From JASLEW01 sp963732005 (lineage in GTDB: Bacteria > Acidobacteriota > Thermoanaerobaculia > Multivoradales > UBA5704): 64,000 bases of DNA. Shown here piece by piece: positions 1-7,528 of this stretch (position 1 is its first letter; each line of letters begins with the position of its first letter). The notes beneath the pieces were generated by a model. The model saw only the letters and a list, made by a program, of their open reading frames with translations, was not told the origin of the DNA and ran no database searches. A program made the position numbers and the translations under genes. The stretch is taken from NCBI GenBank assembly GCA_963732005.1, contig CAVSXT010000003.1, positions 186,001 to 250,000 of the forward strand, given 5' to 3'.

Positions 1-66
1 GCCGGTGCCGCCGCCGATCGCCACCAGGGAGTTGCCGCCCGTCGCCTGCGGGCCGGGGCCTGCCAT
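1..66 (-). CDS. N-terminus of YvcK/CofD-like protein (partial)
   Basis: Only the first 22 codons lie in the window; the gene runs off the left edge. The ATG at 64-66 opens a peptide that ends with a hydrophobic strand followed by the glycine-rich motif VAIGGGTG. This is the nucleotide-sugar-binding start of YvcK/CofD-like proteins (the UDP-GlcNAc-binding gluconeogenesis and cell-shape factor). The start lies 12 bases after the MglA stop on the same strand, so the two are probably cotranscribed. Any other Rossmann-fold protein with a GGGTG loop remains possible because so little is visible. Confidence 0.5.
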   Translation of the reverse strand, partial: MAGPGPQATGGNSLVAIGGGTG

Positions 67-78
67 GGGTGCCACGGG

Positions 79-663
79 CTAGCGCTTTTTCAGCTCGATG
101 AGGATCTGCTTGGCGACCGACTTCAGGGTGTCGAACACTCCGACGCCGGTGGTGGCGATGGCTTCGAAGGTCGGCTCCCGCTTGTAGTTCAGGGTGCGGT
201 ACATATCTTCGGCCGGCGCGACGTTCGCAAGATCCCGCTTGTTGAATTGCAAGGCATAGGGGATGGTGTCCAGGTCGAAGCCGTGCTCCTTCAAGTTCTG
301 TTCCAGGTTGCGGATCGACTCGATGTTGGCCTCCATCCGCTCGTCCTGGCTGTCGGCGACGAACACCACTCCGTCGACGCCCTTCAAGATCAGCTTGCGG
401 CTGGCGTCGTAGAACACCTGACCGGGCACCGTGTAGAGGTGAAAGCGGGTGGTGAAGCCGCGGATGCTGCCGAGGTCCAGGGGCAGGAAATCGAAGAACA
501 GCGTGCGGTCGGCCTCGGTGGCCAGCGAGATCATCTTGCCCTTCGAGTCGGGCGAGGTCTTGTTATAAATGTATTGCAGGTTGGTGGTCTTGCCGCACAG
601 CCCGGGACCGTAATAGACGATCTTGCAGTTGATCTCCTTGCTGGCGTAATTGATGAAGGTCAT
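79..663 (-). CDS. mglA: MglA-like small Ras-family GTPase
   Basis: This 194-residue protein is a full-length bacterial small GTPase of the MglA family. The P-loop GPGLCGKTT sits at residues 19-27, and the switch region contains a TVPGQ stretch in place of DTAGQ, as in MglA proteins. NKRDL near residue 141 is the guanine-specificity NKxD motif. In Myxococcus, MglA sets cell polarity for gliding and type IV pilus motility, and its GTPase cycle is controlled by the roadblock protein MglB. Here a roadblock gene lies just upstream on the same strand, about 120 bases away. In Acidobacteriota such pairs are common and their output (motility or polarity) is not certain. Confidence 0.92.
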   Translation of the reverse strand: MTFINYASKEINCKIVYYGPGLCGKTTNLQYIYNKTSPDSKGKMISLATEADRTLFFDFLPLDLGSIRGFTTRFHLYTVPGQVFYDASRKLILKGVDGVVFVADSQDERMEANIESIRNLEQNLKEHGFDLDTIPYALQFNKRDLANVAPAEDMYRTLNYKREPTFEAIATTGVGVFDTLKSVAKQILIELKKR

Positions 664-781
664 CCGCTTGCCTCACTCCGCGACCCGCATTGCCGGGCGC
701 CGGGGAGCTCGGGGAACCCCACCGCCGGTCCCAAGGACCGTCCGGAGCCGGCCGCGGCCATTCAAAGCCAGGAGTCCGCGG

Positions 782-1276
782 CTACTCCCCGAAGAGCGCG
801 TCGATGTCGTCGTCGGTGATCTCGGCGAAAGGGCTCGAGTGCGAAGGTGCCTGGGCGTCCCGCTCGCCCTTTTGTAGCATGACCTCGAAGATCTTCTCGA
901 GGTCGCCGTTGGCACGCTTGACCCGCAGCCGCACCAGGCCGAGCGAAGAGCGGTCGTCGAAGATCACGACCAGGATCGCGCGCTTGGCCACGATCGAGAT
1001 ATGGATGTGGTCCTGCTGCCCTTCGTGGAAGAGCACCGAGAACTCGCGCTCGCCGATGAGCTTGGCCAAGCCGTCGGTGGCGGCCACGTTGCCGGCGGTG
1101 AGCGAGGCCAGCGAGGTGGTGTCGAACTGCTCGATCTCGCCCGCGGCCGCGATCTGCTGGCCGTTCTTGTCGATCAGGAAGACAGCCTTGCCGTTGGCCT
1201 CCTGGCGCAGGCGGCGCAATGCCTCCTCCAGCTGCTTGAACTCTTCTTCGTAGAGCACGAAGTCGGCAGCGCCCAT
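782..1276 (-). CDS. roadblock/LC7 domain protein (MglB-like)
   Basis: A 164-residue roadblock/LC7 protein. Residues about 10-125 carry the typical alternating strands and helices (AVFLIDKNGQ..., an SLTAGN helix start, and a HISIVAKRAILVVIFDD strand pair). The C-terminal 30 residues are polar and acidic (ITDDDIDALFGE), a likely short linear motif. Roadblock proteins dimerise and act as GTPase-activating or scaffold partners of MglA-type GTPases. The MglA-like gene follows on the same strand, so a functional pair is inferred. The ATG at 1274-1276 gives the usual family length. Confidence 0.88.
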   Translation of the reverse strand: MGAADFVLYEEEFKQLEEALRRLRQEANGKAVFLIDKNGQQIAAAGEIEQFDTTSLASLTAGNVAATDGLAKLIGEREFSVLFHEGQQDHIHISIVAKRAILVVIFDDRSSLGLVRLRVKRANGDLEKIFEVMLQKGERDAQAPSHSSPFAEITDDDIDALFGE

Positions 1277-1397
1277 GGCCTATCCTTTCCAGACCGGGCG
1301 ACGATACACCATCCCGAGTGGATCCGTCAAAGCTTTGATTTCAAGGCAGTTGCCATTGAGTTGCCGGTTCCGGGGCAGCCCGGCGGCGGCGGCGGAG

Positions 1398-1871
1398 CTA
1401 ATGGAAGAGCCGCCAGCCGGCCAGGATGTCGGCTTGCGCGATCAGCAGATCGCCGCCGGCGAGCTGGAACCGCACCGGCACCGGCTTGCAGCCGCCGCCG
1501 CCCGCGTTGACCTCGGCGAGTCGGAAGGACTTGTCGCACTTGTTGCACACCACCCACTCGCCCTCGTGGCGGAAGCCGCGCTTGGCCTTGGCGCAGACCT
1601 CCGAGGCGTCGAAGGCGACCTGCACCTGTCCCGAGGCGTCACGGCCGACGAAGAACCAGATTTCCTGGTTGGCGGGATTGAGGAAGTGAAAGAAGCGCAC
1701 CTGCTGCGGCCCGAGGCCGGCGAGGCTGACCCTCACCGAGCCATCCGGCTCGGCCGCGACGCGCTCGTAGGGCGCCCTCCCGAACCGGCCGTCGAGCGCC
1801 AGGTCGGCCACCACCACGGTGCCGGTGAACAGCACCACGGCAAGGACCCCATGAACGGGCTTGAATCGCAT
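1398..1871 (-). CDS. DUF2318 domain membrane protein
   Basis: A 157-residue protein with an N-terminal membrane anchor (about residues 6-24) and a DUF2318 domain. Visible motifs are a FFHFL strand, FDASEVCAKAKRGF (family: DACEVC...GY), a VVCNKCDKSF cysteine pair and a closing GGCKPVPV. The cysteines probably bind a metal or Fe-S/haem cofactor; the family is often linked to iron uptake or membrane redox, but the role here is unknown. The ATG at 1869-1871 was chosen because the anchor begins directly after it; an upstream in-frame start at 1940 would add an arginine-rich tail. It is last in the carbamoyltransferase operon and its 5' part overlaps the preceding frame. Confidence 0.8.
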   Translation of the reverse strand: MRFKPVHGVLAVVLFTGTVVVADLALDGRFGRAPYERVAAEPDGSVRVSLAGLGPQQVRFFHFLNPANQEIWFFVGRDASGQVQVAFDASEVCAKAKRGFRHEGEWVVCNKCDKSFRLAEVNAGGGGCKPVPVRFQLAGGDLLIAQADILAGWRLFH

Positions 1872-3138
1872 GATCAACCATTGTGTCCCCGTCAGCACTG
1901 GATACCCGCGCCGGCTGGGCAACACCTCCGCCATCCACATGGTCCACCGGCAGGACTGCCTTGCAGAGCCAGTCGCCGATCAGGGCGGCGGCGGCGGCGT
2001 GGCCGCGCTCGTTCCAGTGGCCCTCGCCCGGAGTGGTGTTGGAGAAGCCGTGGAGGAAGACGTGGGCGCGGAGCGCAAGGTCCTGCAGCGGTGGCGCCAG
2101 GTCGAGGACCGGGATGCCGGCGGCGCTGCCGAAGGCGGCCAAACGGCGGCCCGGGTAGAAGAGGTCGGCCACTCCCAGCTTGCGCATGAAGACGGTGCGC
2201 ACCGCGGGATCGGGATGCACCTGGATGCCGGTGGTGAGCGTCACCAGCGCGAACGGCACGTGGTGCGCGGCGGCGTCGTCGCGCATGGCGGCGACCATCG
2301 CCTCGGTGACCCGCCAGGCGTCGCGCCAGTCCTGATCGCGCGGCGGCGAGTAGACGGCGTTGTCGAGGCCCAGCTCCTGCAGCGCCTCGCCCTCTTCCTT
2401 GCTGCGCGCCTTGGCGGCGCCGATCCAGCCGTCCACCACGCTCTTGCCTTGCTTGGCGAGCTGCAGCAGGCGCAGATGGTCGTAGGCGCCATACGCCAGG
2501 CTGGCGGCGGCGGTCTGGCGCAGGCGGTAGCCGGTGGCGGTGCGGAAGGAGTCGTCCAGCGCCAGGCGGCCGCCCGGGCCGAGGGTGAAATACGGGCGCA
2601 GCGGGTCCTGCTCGAGCGTCCGGGCGTTGTTGCGCACGTCGTTGCCGGGGTAGAAGGCCAGCAGCACCAGGTCCGGCTGGAAGCGCCAGACCTGCGTTCG
2701 GAGTGTCACCAGCTCCTGGGCGGTGCCGTAGCCGGCGACCCCGAAGTCCAGCGCCTCGACCGTGCGGCCGCCGGTTGCCGGGCAGGCGGCGAGCCGCCGC
2801 TCCAGCAGCTTCCAGAACGTCCGCTCGACCGGCACCTGCAGCGCCTCGGCGCAGGAGTCGCCGAGCACCGCGATGCGCAGGCGTCCCGCGGGCTTCGCCG
2901 CGGCGTGCTCGACGTCGCGCAGGCCGGCGCTGCTGATCCGCACCCAGGCGAGCCCCTCCTTCCGCCACCAGCCTTCGGCGCCCGGCCGCAGCGCCCACCC
3001 GCGGTCGGGGTCGGGGCGATAGAAGTTGGGGTAGGAGATGCCGGCGATGCGCAGCGCCGCCTCGCCCACCAGCAGCGCCAGCGCGGCGGCCGCCGCCGCC
3101 AGCGCCAGCTTGGCCTTCCTCGAGCCGGAAGCGGCCAC
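1639..3138 (-). CDS. SGNH/GDSL-fold hydrolase with anomalous C-terminal read-through
   Basis: A membrane-anchored SGNH hydrolase with a GTG start at 3136-3138 directly after an in-frame TAG. Residues 8-30 form a signal anchor. Catalytic blocks are AVLGDSCAEA (nucleophile Ser, near residue 95), FYPGNDVRNN (block III Asn) and GEGHWNERGH (catalytic His). These enzymes remove or transfer acyl groups on polysaccharides or lipids. Homology appears to end near residue 395 (about 1950). The frame stays open for a further Arg/Gly-rich stretch that overlaps DUF2318 by 233 bases. A one-base shift would instead stop at 1892, so the true end is uncertain. It follows the 54-residue DUF5989 gene in the same operon. 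Confidence 0.75.
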   Translation of the reverse strand: MAASGSRKAKLALAAAAAALALLVGEAALRIAGISYPNFYRPDPDRGWALRPGAEGWWRKEGLAWVRISSAGLRDVEHAAAKPAGRLRIAVLGDSCAEALQVPVERTFWKLLERRLAACPATGGRTVEALDFGVAGYGTAQELVTLRTQVWRFQPDLVLLAFYPGNDVRNNARTLEQDPLRPYFTLGPGGRLALDDSFRTATGYRLRQTAAASLAYGAYDHLRLLQLAKQGKSVVDGWIGAAKARSKEEGEALQELGLDNAVYSPPRDQDWRDAWRVTEAMVAAMRDDAAAHHVPFALVTLTTGIQVHPDPAVRTVFMRKLGVADLFYPGRRLAAFGSAAGIPVLDLAPPLQDLALRAHVFLHGFSNTTPGEGHWNERGHAAAAALIGDWLCKAVLPVDHVDGGGVAQPARVSSADGDTMVDHAIQARSWGPCRGAVHRHRGGGRPGARRPVREGALRARRGRAGWLGEGQPRRPRAAAGALLSLPQSRQPGNLVLRRP

Positions 3139-3208
3139 TAGATCGTTGCCGGGCGGCGGCCGAAACCGGCCAAAGCAGCGCCAACCAAGAGAGACCGGGG
3201 CGTCCCAG

Positions 3209-3373
3209 CTAGAACAACGTATAAATGAACGGCGCGGCAGCCTGGCTGGTCACCACCAGCACGATGACCAGCGCCAGGATGAGCACGAAGGGCACGATCC
3301 AGTAGACCTTGTGCTGGCGGGCGAACTGGAAGATCTCGCCCATGACCGAGCCGACGTAACGGAGCTTGCGCAT
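3209..3373 (-). CDS. DUF5989 / SxtK-like small membrane peptide
   Basis: A 54-residue protein with one transmembrane helix (about residues 25-42) preceded by an amphipathic basic N-terminus beginning MRKLRYVGSVMGEIFQFAR. This is the DUF5989 pattern, known from the small protein that follows carbamoyltransferase and SxtJ genes (SxtK in saxitoxin clusters). A GAGGAGA ribosome-binding site lies about 10 bases before the ATG. It sits between the carbamoyltransferase (72 bases upstream) and the SGNH hydrolase. A scaffold role for the membrane-bound modification complex is inferred; no activity is known. Confidence 0.85.
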   Translation of the reverse strand: MRKLRYVGSVMGEIFQFARQHKVYWIVPFVLILALVIVLVVTSQAAAPFIYTLF

Positions 3374-3445
3374 GACGGTCTTTCTCCTCGGTGCCGGCGC
3401 CTCACGGGAGCGCCGGCGAGCTGCAACGATTCTATCCTCGTACGA

Positions 3446-5332
3446 TCAATCCAGCTGATAGTCCTGCCGCCAGTTGCCGCGGTCGGCAAACGCCGGCTGG
3501 GTCCGCTTGTCGAGCAGGAAGGGACCCAGCACCAGGTAGTCCATCTCGGTGCGCATGAAGCAGCGATAGGCGTCCTCGGGCGTGCAGACGATCGGCTCGC
3601 CGCGCACGTTGAAGCTGGTGTTGACGATCACGCCGTAGCCGGTCTCGCGCTCGAACTCGACGAGTAGCGCGTGATAGCGGGGGTTGTCCTCGCGCGAGAC
3701 CGTCTGGATGCGGGCCGAATAGTCGACGTGGGTGATCGCCGGGATGTCCGAGCGCGGCCGGTTGACCCATTCGACCAGCGGCAATCCCTCCTCGTCGCCC
3801 TGGCGCGGCACCCGGCGCGAGCCCACCACGTCGGCCACCAGCAGCATGTAGGGCGAGGGCCGGTCGAGCTCGAAGTAGTCCCCGACCCGCTCCTCGAGCA
3901 CGCTGGGGGCGAAGGGCCGGAAGCTCTCCCGGTACTTGATCTTGAGGTTCATGATCGATTGCATCCGCGCCGAGCGGGCATCGCCGACGATCGAACGGTT
4001 GCCGAGCGCCCGCGGGCCGAACTCCATGCGGCCATGGCAGAGGCCGACGACGTTCTCTGCCGCGATCAGGCGGGCGATCCGCGGCGCCCAGTCGGCGTCG
4101 GCCAGCTCTTCGTAGGGCAGCCCCAGGTGCTCGAGATACTCGCGGATCGGCTCGGCGCCGAACTCCGGGCCCAACAGGGCGCCCTGCATCAGGTCCCGGC
4201 GTTTTCCCGTGTTACCGGCGCTGCCGCTCGCGGTGACGCGCGGCTTGCCCATGGCGTTGTGCCAGACGGCAAGCGGGGCGCCCAGCGCGCCGCCAGCGTC
4301 GCCGGCCGCCGGCTGGATCCACAGGTCGTCGAAGATGCCGGCGCGCAGCAGGATGCCGTTGGCCACGCAGTTGAGCGCCACGCCGCCGGCCAGGCAGAGG
4401 TTGCGCTTGCCGGTGAGCTCGCGGGCGTGGCGCGCCAGCTTCAGCACCACCTCCTCGGTCACCTCCTGGATGGAGCGGGCGAGATCCATCTCGCGGACGC
4501 CGATCGGCGACTCCGGCTGCCGCGGCGGCCCGCCGAACATCGCGGCGAAGCGCTGGTTGGTCATCTCCAGGCCGTCCATATAGCCGAAGTACTCCATGTT
4601 CAGGCGGAAGGAACCGTCGTCCTTGACGTCGATCAGCTCCCGCTTGATCAGGTCGGCATAGCGGCCGGTGCCATAGGGGGCCAGCCCCATCAGCTTGTAC
4701 TCGCCCGAGTTGACCTTGAAGCCGGTGAAGTAGGTGAACGCCGAGTAGAGCAGCCCCAGCGAGTGCGGGAAGCGGATCTCACGGATCAGACGAAGCTGGT
4801 GGCCCTCGCCGACGCCGATGGTGGTGGTGGCCCATTCGCCGACGCCGTCGAGGGTCAGCACCGCCGCCTCGTCGAACGGCGACGGATAGAAGGCGCTCGC
4901 GGCGTGCGCTTCGTGATGGGGGGTGAAGTAGATCGGCGGGCGGCTGCCGCCGGCGGCGCCGCCGTCCGTGCCGCGCAGCTCGTCGAGCGCCTCCTCGATG
5001 CGCGGCGGGATCCAGAGCTTCTCGCGCAGCCACAGCGGCAGGGCCTGCACGTAGGATCGTAGCCCGCGCGGCGCCACCGCGAGGTAGGTCTCGAGGATGC
5101 GGTGGAACTTGAGCAGCGGCTTGTCGTAGAAGACAACCCCGTCGAGGCCGGCGGCCTTGCCGTCGCCGTTGCCGGCCTGCGCCAGGCAATAGCGCACCGC
5201 CTGCGCCGGGAAGGCGCTGTCGTGCTTGATGCGGGTGAAGCGCTCCTCCTGCGCCGCGGCCACGATGCGGCCGGAGTCGATCAGGCAGGCCGCCGAATCG
5301 TGGTAGTAGCAGCTGATGCCGAGCAGCTTCAC
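3446..5332 (-). CDS. NodU/CmcH-family carbamoyltransferase (SxtI-like)
   Basis: A 628-residue O-carbamoyltransferase of the NodU/CmcH/SxtI family. The N-terminal Kae1-like domain opens with LGISCYYHDSAACLI and has HHEAHAASAFYPSPF, containing the family's conserved metal/nucleotide-site histidines. The C-terminal YrdC-like domain includes the GRMEFGPRALGNRSI and FRPFAPSVLEE signatures. The enzyme uses carbamoyl phosphate and ATP to carbamoylate a hydroxyl of a sugar or small molecule. The GTG start (5330-5332) lies one base after the SxtJ stop, so translation is coupled. A membrane-bound target such as a surface glycan is inferred from the SxtJ, DUF5989 and SGNH neighbours. Confidence 0.95.
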   Translation of the reverse strand: MKLLGISCYYHDSAACLIDSGRIVAAAQEERFTRIKHDSAFPAQAVRYCLAQAGNGDGKAAGLDGVVFYDKPLLKFHRILETYLAVAPRGLRSYVQALPLWLREKLWIPPRIEEALDELRGTDGGAAGGSRPPIYFTPHHEAHAASAFYPSPFDEAAVLTLDGVGEWATTTIGVGEGHQLRLIREIRFPHSLGLLYSAFTYFTGFKVNSGEYKLMGLAPYGTGRYADLIKRELIDVKDDGSFRLNMEYFGYMDGLEMTNQRFAAMFGGPPRQPESPIGVREMDLARSIQEVTEEVVLKLARHARELTGKRNLCLAGGVALNCVANGILLRAGIFDDLWIQPAAGDAGGALGAPLAVWHNAMGKPRVTASGSAGNTGKRRDLMQGALLGPEFGAEPIREYLEHLGLPYEELADADWAPRIARLIAAENVVGLCHGRMEFGPRALGNRSIVGDARSARMQSIMNLKIKYRESFRPFAPSVLEERVGDYFELDRPSPYMLLVADVVGSRRVPRQGDEEGLPLVEWVNRPRSDIPAITHVDYSARIQTVSREDNPRYHALLVEFERETGYGVIVNTSFNVRGEPIVCTPEDAYRCFMRTEMDYLVLGPFLLDKRTQPAFADRGNWRQDYQLD

Positions 5333-5333
5333 G

Positions 5334-5819
5334 TCAGAACTGCTTGCGATAGGACTCGCCGGCGGGAACGCCGCCGTCGGTCGGCGTCCAGTAGCTGGCG
5401 ACCGCCGGATCGGCGAAGCGGGTGAGGTCCAGCTTGCCGGTGGCGCGCATCAGCAGGCCGACCGGCAGGAAGAGCAGGTAGAACAGCAGCGTCATCAGCA
5501 CCCAGGTGACGCCGGTGCCGACCCAGTGGCCGAGCCGCTCGAGCCCGCCGCGCAGGCGGCGGTAGAGGGTGAGCGGCGCCGCCTGTGCCAGCAGCGCGAC
5601 CGCCAGCGCCACCGCGGCGACGATCACCGCCATCCCGGCACGGTGCAGGAGGAACGCGAACGCCGCCGCCACCGCCAGGCCCACGGCGCCGCCGATCGCC
5701 CCTTCGCGCCGCGCCGCGGCGGCGGTCGCCGCCGCGGGCGGGCCGCCGGCCTTGCCCGCGTCCGCCGCCGTGCGCCAGGTCCACCCCGGCGACGACGGCT
5801 GCCATTGGATCTCTCCCAT
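5334..5819 (-). CDS. SxtJ-family membrane protein
   Basis: A 161-residue membrane protein, first gene of the carbamoyltransferase operon. After a polar N-terminal 40 residues there are about three hydrophobic segments, two near residues 45-90 and a long one at 105-125. The GHWVGTGVTWVLMTLLFYLLF...PVGLLMR stretch and the terminal SYW are typical of SxtJ. Its function is unknown, but the family is nearly always next to a carbamoyltransferase. The ATG at 5817-5819 was chosen for its GGAGGA ribosome-binding site five bases upstream. Much longer in-frame extensions upstream have no support and would run over the promoter. Confidence 0.85.
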   Translation of the reverse strand: MGEIQWQPSSPGWTWRTAADAGKAGGPPAAATAAAARREGAIGGAVGLAVAAAFAFLLHRAGMAVIVAAVALAVALLAQAAPLTLYRRLRGGLERLGHWVGTGVTWVLMTLLFYLLFLPVGLLMRATGKLDLTRFADPAVASYWTPTDGGVPAGESYRKQF

Positions 5820-5850
5820 CGGTTCCTCCGGGGCCGCGATCGTCGCCGGC

Positions 5851-5892
5851 CCCTGCTTGCAGGCCCACCCAGCCCCCCTGCTTGCCGGCCCA
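5851..5892. repeat. 17-bp direct repeat in the sxtJ leader
   Basis: Two copies of a 17-base sequence (5851-5867 and 5876-5892) differ at one base and lie 25 bases apart, between the putative promoter and the start of the SxtJ-like gene. They could be an operator or a chance duplication; no partner regulator is visible nearby. Confidence 0.5.
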
Positions 5893-5894
5893 AT

Positions 5895-5923
5895 AGGGTA
5901 GTCGCGATCGGGGCGGGCTGCAA
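5895..5923 (-). promoter_or_regulatory. putative sigma-70 promoter of the sxtJ-carbamoyltransferase operon
   Basis: On the minus strand, TTGCAG (5918-5923) is followed after 17 bases by TACCCT (5895-5900). The -35 box is good and the -10 box weak. The position, 76 bases before the SxtJ-like start and divergent from the plus-strand promoter at 5977-6005, is sensible for the operon. Confidence 0.35.
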
Positions 5924-5976
5924 CCTCGGGCCCGCCGGCGGCGCGGGCGCGAGCTGCCCCAGTTGCACAATTTTGG

Positions 5977-6005
5977 TTGCATAGAGCCATGGCTTCCTCT
6001 ATAAT
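5977..6005 (+). promoter_or_regulatory. near-consensus sigma-70 promoter
   Basis: TTGCAT (5977-5982), a 17-base spacer and a perfect TATAAT (6000-6005) lie 95 bases before the secreted protein at 6100. In such GC-rich DNA this match is unlikely to be chance and predicts strong housekeeping transcription from about 6012. Confidence 0.75.
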
Positions 6006-6099
6006 CTCTGCAACATCGCTCCCTGGCGCACGCCGCCAAACGACGCTGGACGACCGCTGGTCGGGTCGGTACGCAACCGCAGGTCCAGGAGGTCCGGTC

Positions 6100-7467
6100 T
6101 TGAACAGGATGAGAACCTCGATCCCGCTCCCGGCCGTGCTCGGCGCCCTGGCGCTGGCCGCGCTGCTGCCCGCTCCCGCCCAGGCGGGGATCGTCTTCGT
6201 GCCGCTGGCCAGCCAACTCTCGATCGGCGGCGCCACCTACACCACCAAGGTGTGGGTCTCGAATCCCGATCAAACGACGCGGCACTTCGTCACCATGTTC
6301 ATCCCGCAGGGCGTCGACGGCACCTCCCTGCAGTCGCCGAGCGGCAGCATCAACGTGTCGCCCAGCGCCACCACGGTGCTGGACAGCGTGGCGCCTGCCG
6401 GCCAGAGCGGTCTGCTGGAAGTCAGCGGTGGGCCGCAGCTGGTGGTGGGCGCCAGCCTGGAGGTGACGGACGCCAACGGCAACCTGTTGGGGGCCGCCGC
6501 CATCCCGGCGATCAGCCAGGCCAATGCGCTTGCGGCGGGCGGGTTCGTCGAGCTGCAGGGCCTGCAGCGCAGCGCGGGCGGCATGGTCACCGACTTCTCG
6601 CTGGTCAACCTCGACGCCGCGGCGGCGCAATGCACCGTCGCGGCCTTCGCCACGACCGGCCCGGCGCTGGCGGCGCCGACCACGCTGTCGCTGGCGCCGC
6701 TGTCGCGGCGCGACTTCGCGGACGTGTTGGCGATCCTGGGCAGCGAGACGATCGCCGATGCGCGCATCGTCGCCACCTGCGATCACACCTTCTTCGCTTT
6801 CGCCACCGTCTATCAGCCCGGCGGCGCCGGCTACCAGTTCGTCGGACCGTCGCCGGCGCTGACCGGCACGCTCGGTCCCGGGATCCCGACCGGCAACGGC
6901 GGCGGCCCCGGCACCGCTCCGGGCACCGTGACCTTCACCGCTCCCGGCATCTTCCTCAATGCCACCAACGCCGACTCCGAGGCGGACTTCAACATGCCGG
7001 TGCCGACCGGAGTGCCGTTCAAGCGCGCGACGTTCGACTGGGACCTGCGCATCGGCACCTTCCCGACCGGCCTGTTCACCGGCGTCATGGCCTTCCGCCG
7101 GCCGAACAACTCGCGGGCGCTGCGCGAGCCCTTCTGCGCCGTCCAGATCGTCAACCGCAACTCCAAGACGCTGCTCGACCTCGGTCTCGAGACTGCTTTC
7201 GTGCGCACCACCGGTCCCTGGAAGCAGAACAGCGCCTATCACCTGGAGCTGACCTACGACCTGACGGTCAACCAATGCTCGCTCGCCGTCTCGGTGGGCG
7301 GATCGGTGATCTACACCATCGCCGGTCCGGCCCAGTGGTTCGACATGAGCGCCAACAACAACCCGCTGCAGGTCGCTTTCGGCCAGACCGGCATCGGCGA
7401 CGGCGCCTACTATCCGCCGATCGGCTGGTCCTTCTCGAACCTCAGCGTGGTGCTGGTGCCCAAGTAG
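6100..7467 (+). CDS. secreted protein of unknown function
   Basis: A 455-residue exported protein. The TTG at 6100 is chosen because AGGAGG lies seven bases upstream; an ATG at 6109 is 16 bases away and less well placed. A signal peptide ends near AQA-GIVFVP. The N-terminal half is beta-rich with repeated Ser/Thr/Val strands (for example VWVSNPDQTTRHFVTMFIPQ). A Gly/Pro/Thr linker (about residues 265-285) leads to a second beta-domain of roughly 180 residues with two or three cysteines. No enzyme motif is seen. The strong promoter suggests an abundant envelope or extracellular protein. I do not recognise the family. Confidence 0.75.
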   Translation: MNRMRTSIPLPAVLGALALAALLPAPAQAGIVFVPLASQLSIGGATYTTKVWVSNPDQTTRHFVTMFIPQGVDGTSLQSPSGSINVSPSATTVLDSVAPAGQSGLLEVSGGPQLVVGASLEVTDANGNLLGAAAIPAISQANALAAGGFVELQGLQRSAGGMVTDFSLVNLDAAAAQCTVAAFATTGPALAAPTTLSLAPLSRRDFADVLAILGSETIADARIVATCDHTFFAFATVYQPGGAGYQFVGPSPALTGTLGPGIPTGNGGGPGTAPGTVTFTAPGIFLNATNADSEADFNMPVPTGVPFKRATFDWDLRIGTFPTGLFTGVMAFRRPNNSRALREPFCAVQIVNRNSKTLLDLGLETAFVRTTGPWKQNSAYHLELTYDLTVNQCSLAVSVGGSVIYTIAGPAQWFDMSANNNPLQVAFGQTGIGDGAYYPPIGWSFSNLSVVLVPK

Positions 7468-7528
7468 GACAAGAGCGAGATCGCGGCCGGCTCCCATGGC
7501 CGCCACGGCCAGCTCCGACGTCCGCAAA

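Noticed and set aside
5329..7527. 732-residue minus-strand frame over the secreted orphan and SxtJ
   Set aside because: It reads through the divergent promoters and is explained by high-GC antisense frames; it does not match SxtJ in frame.
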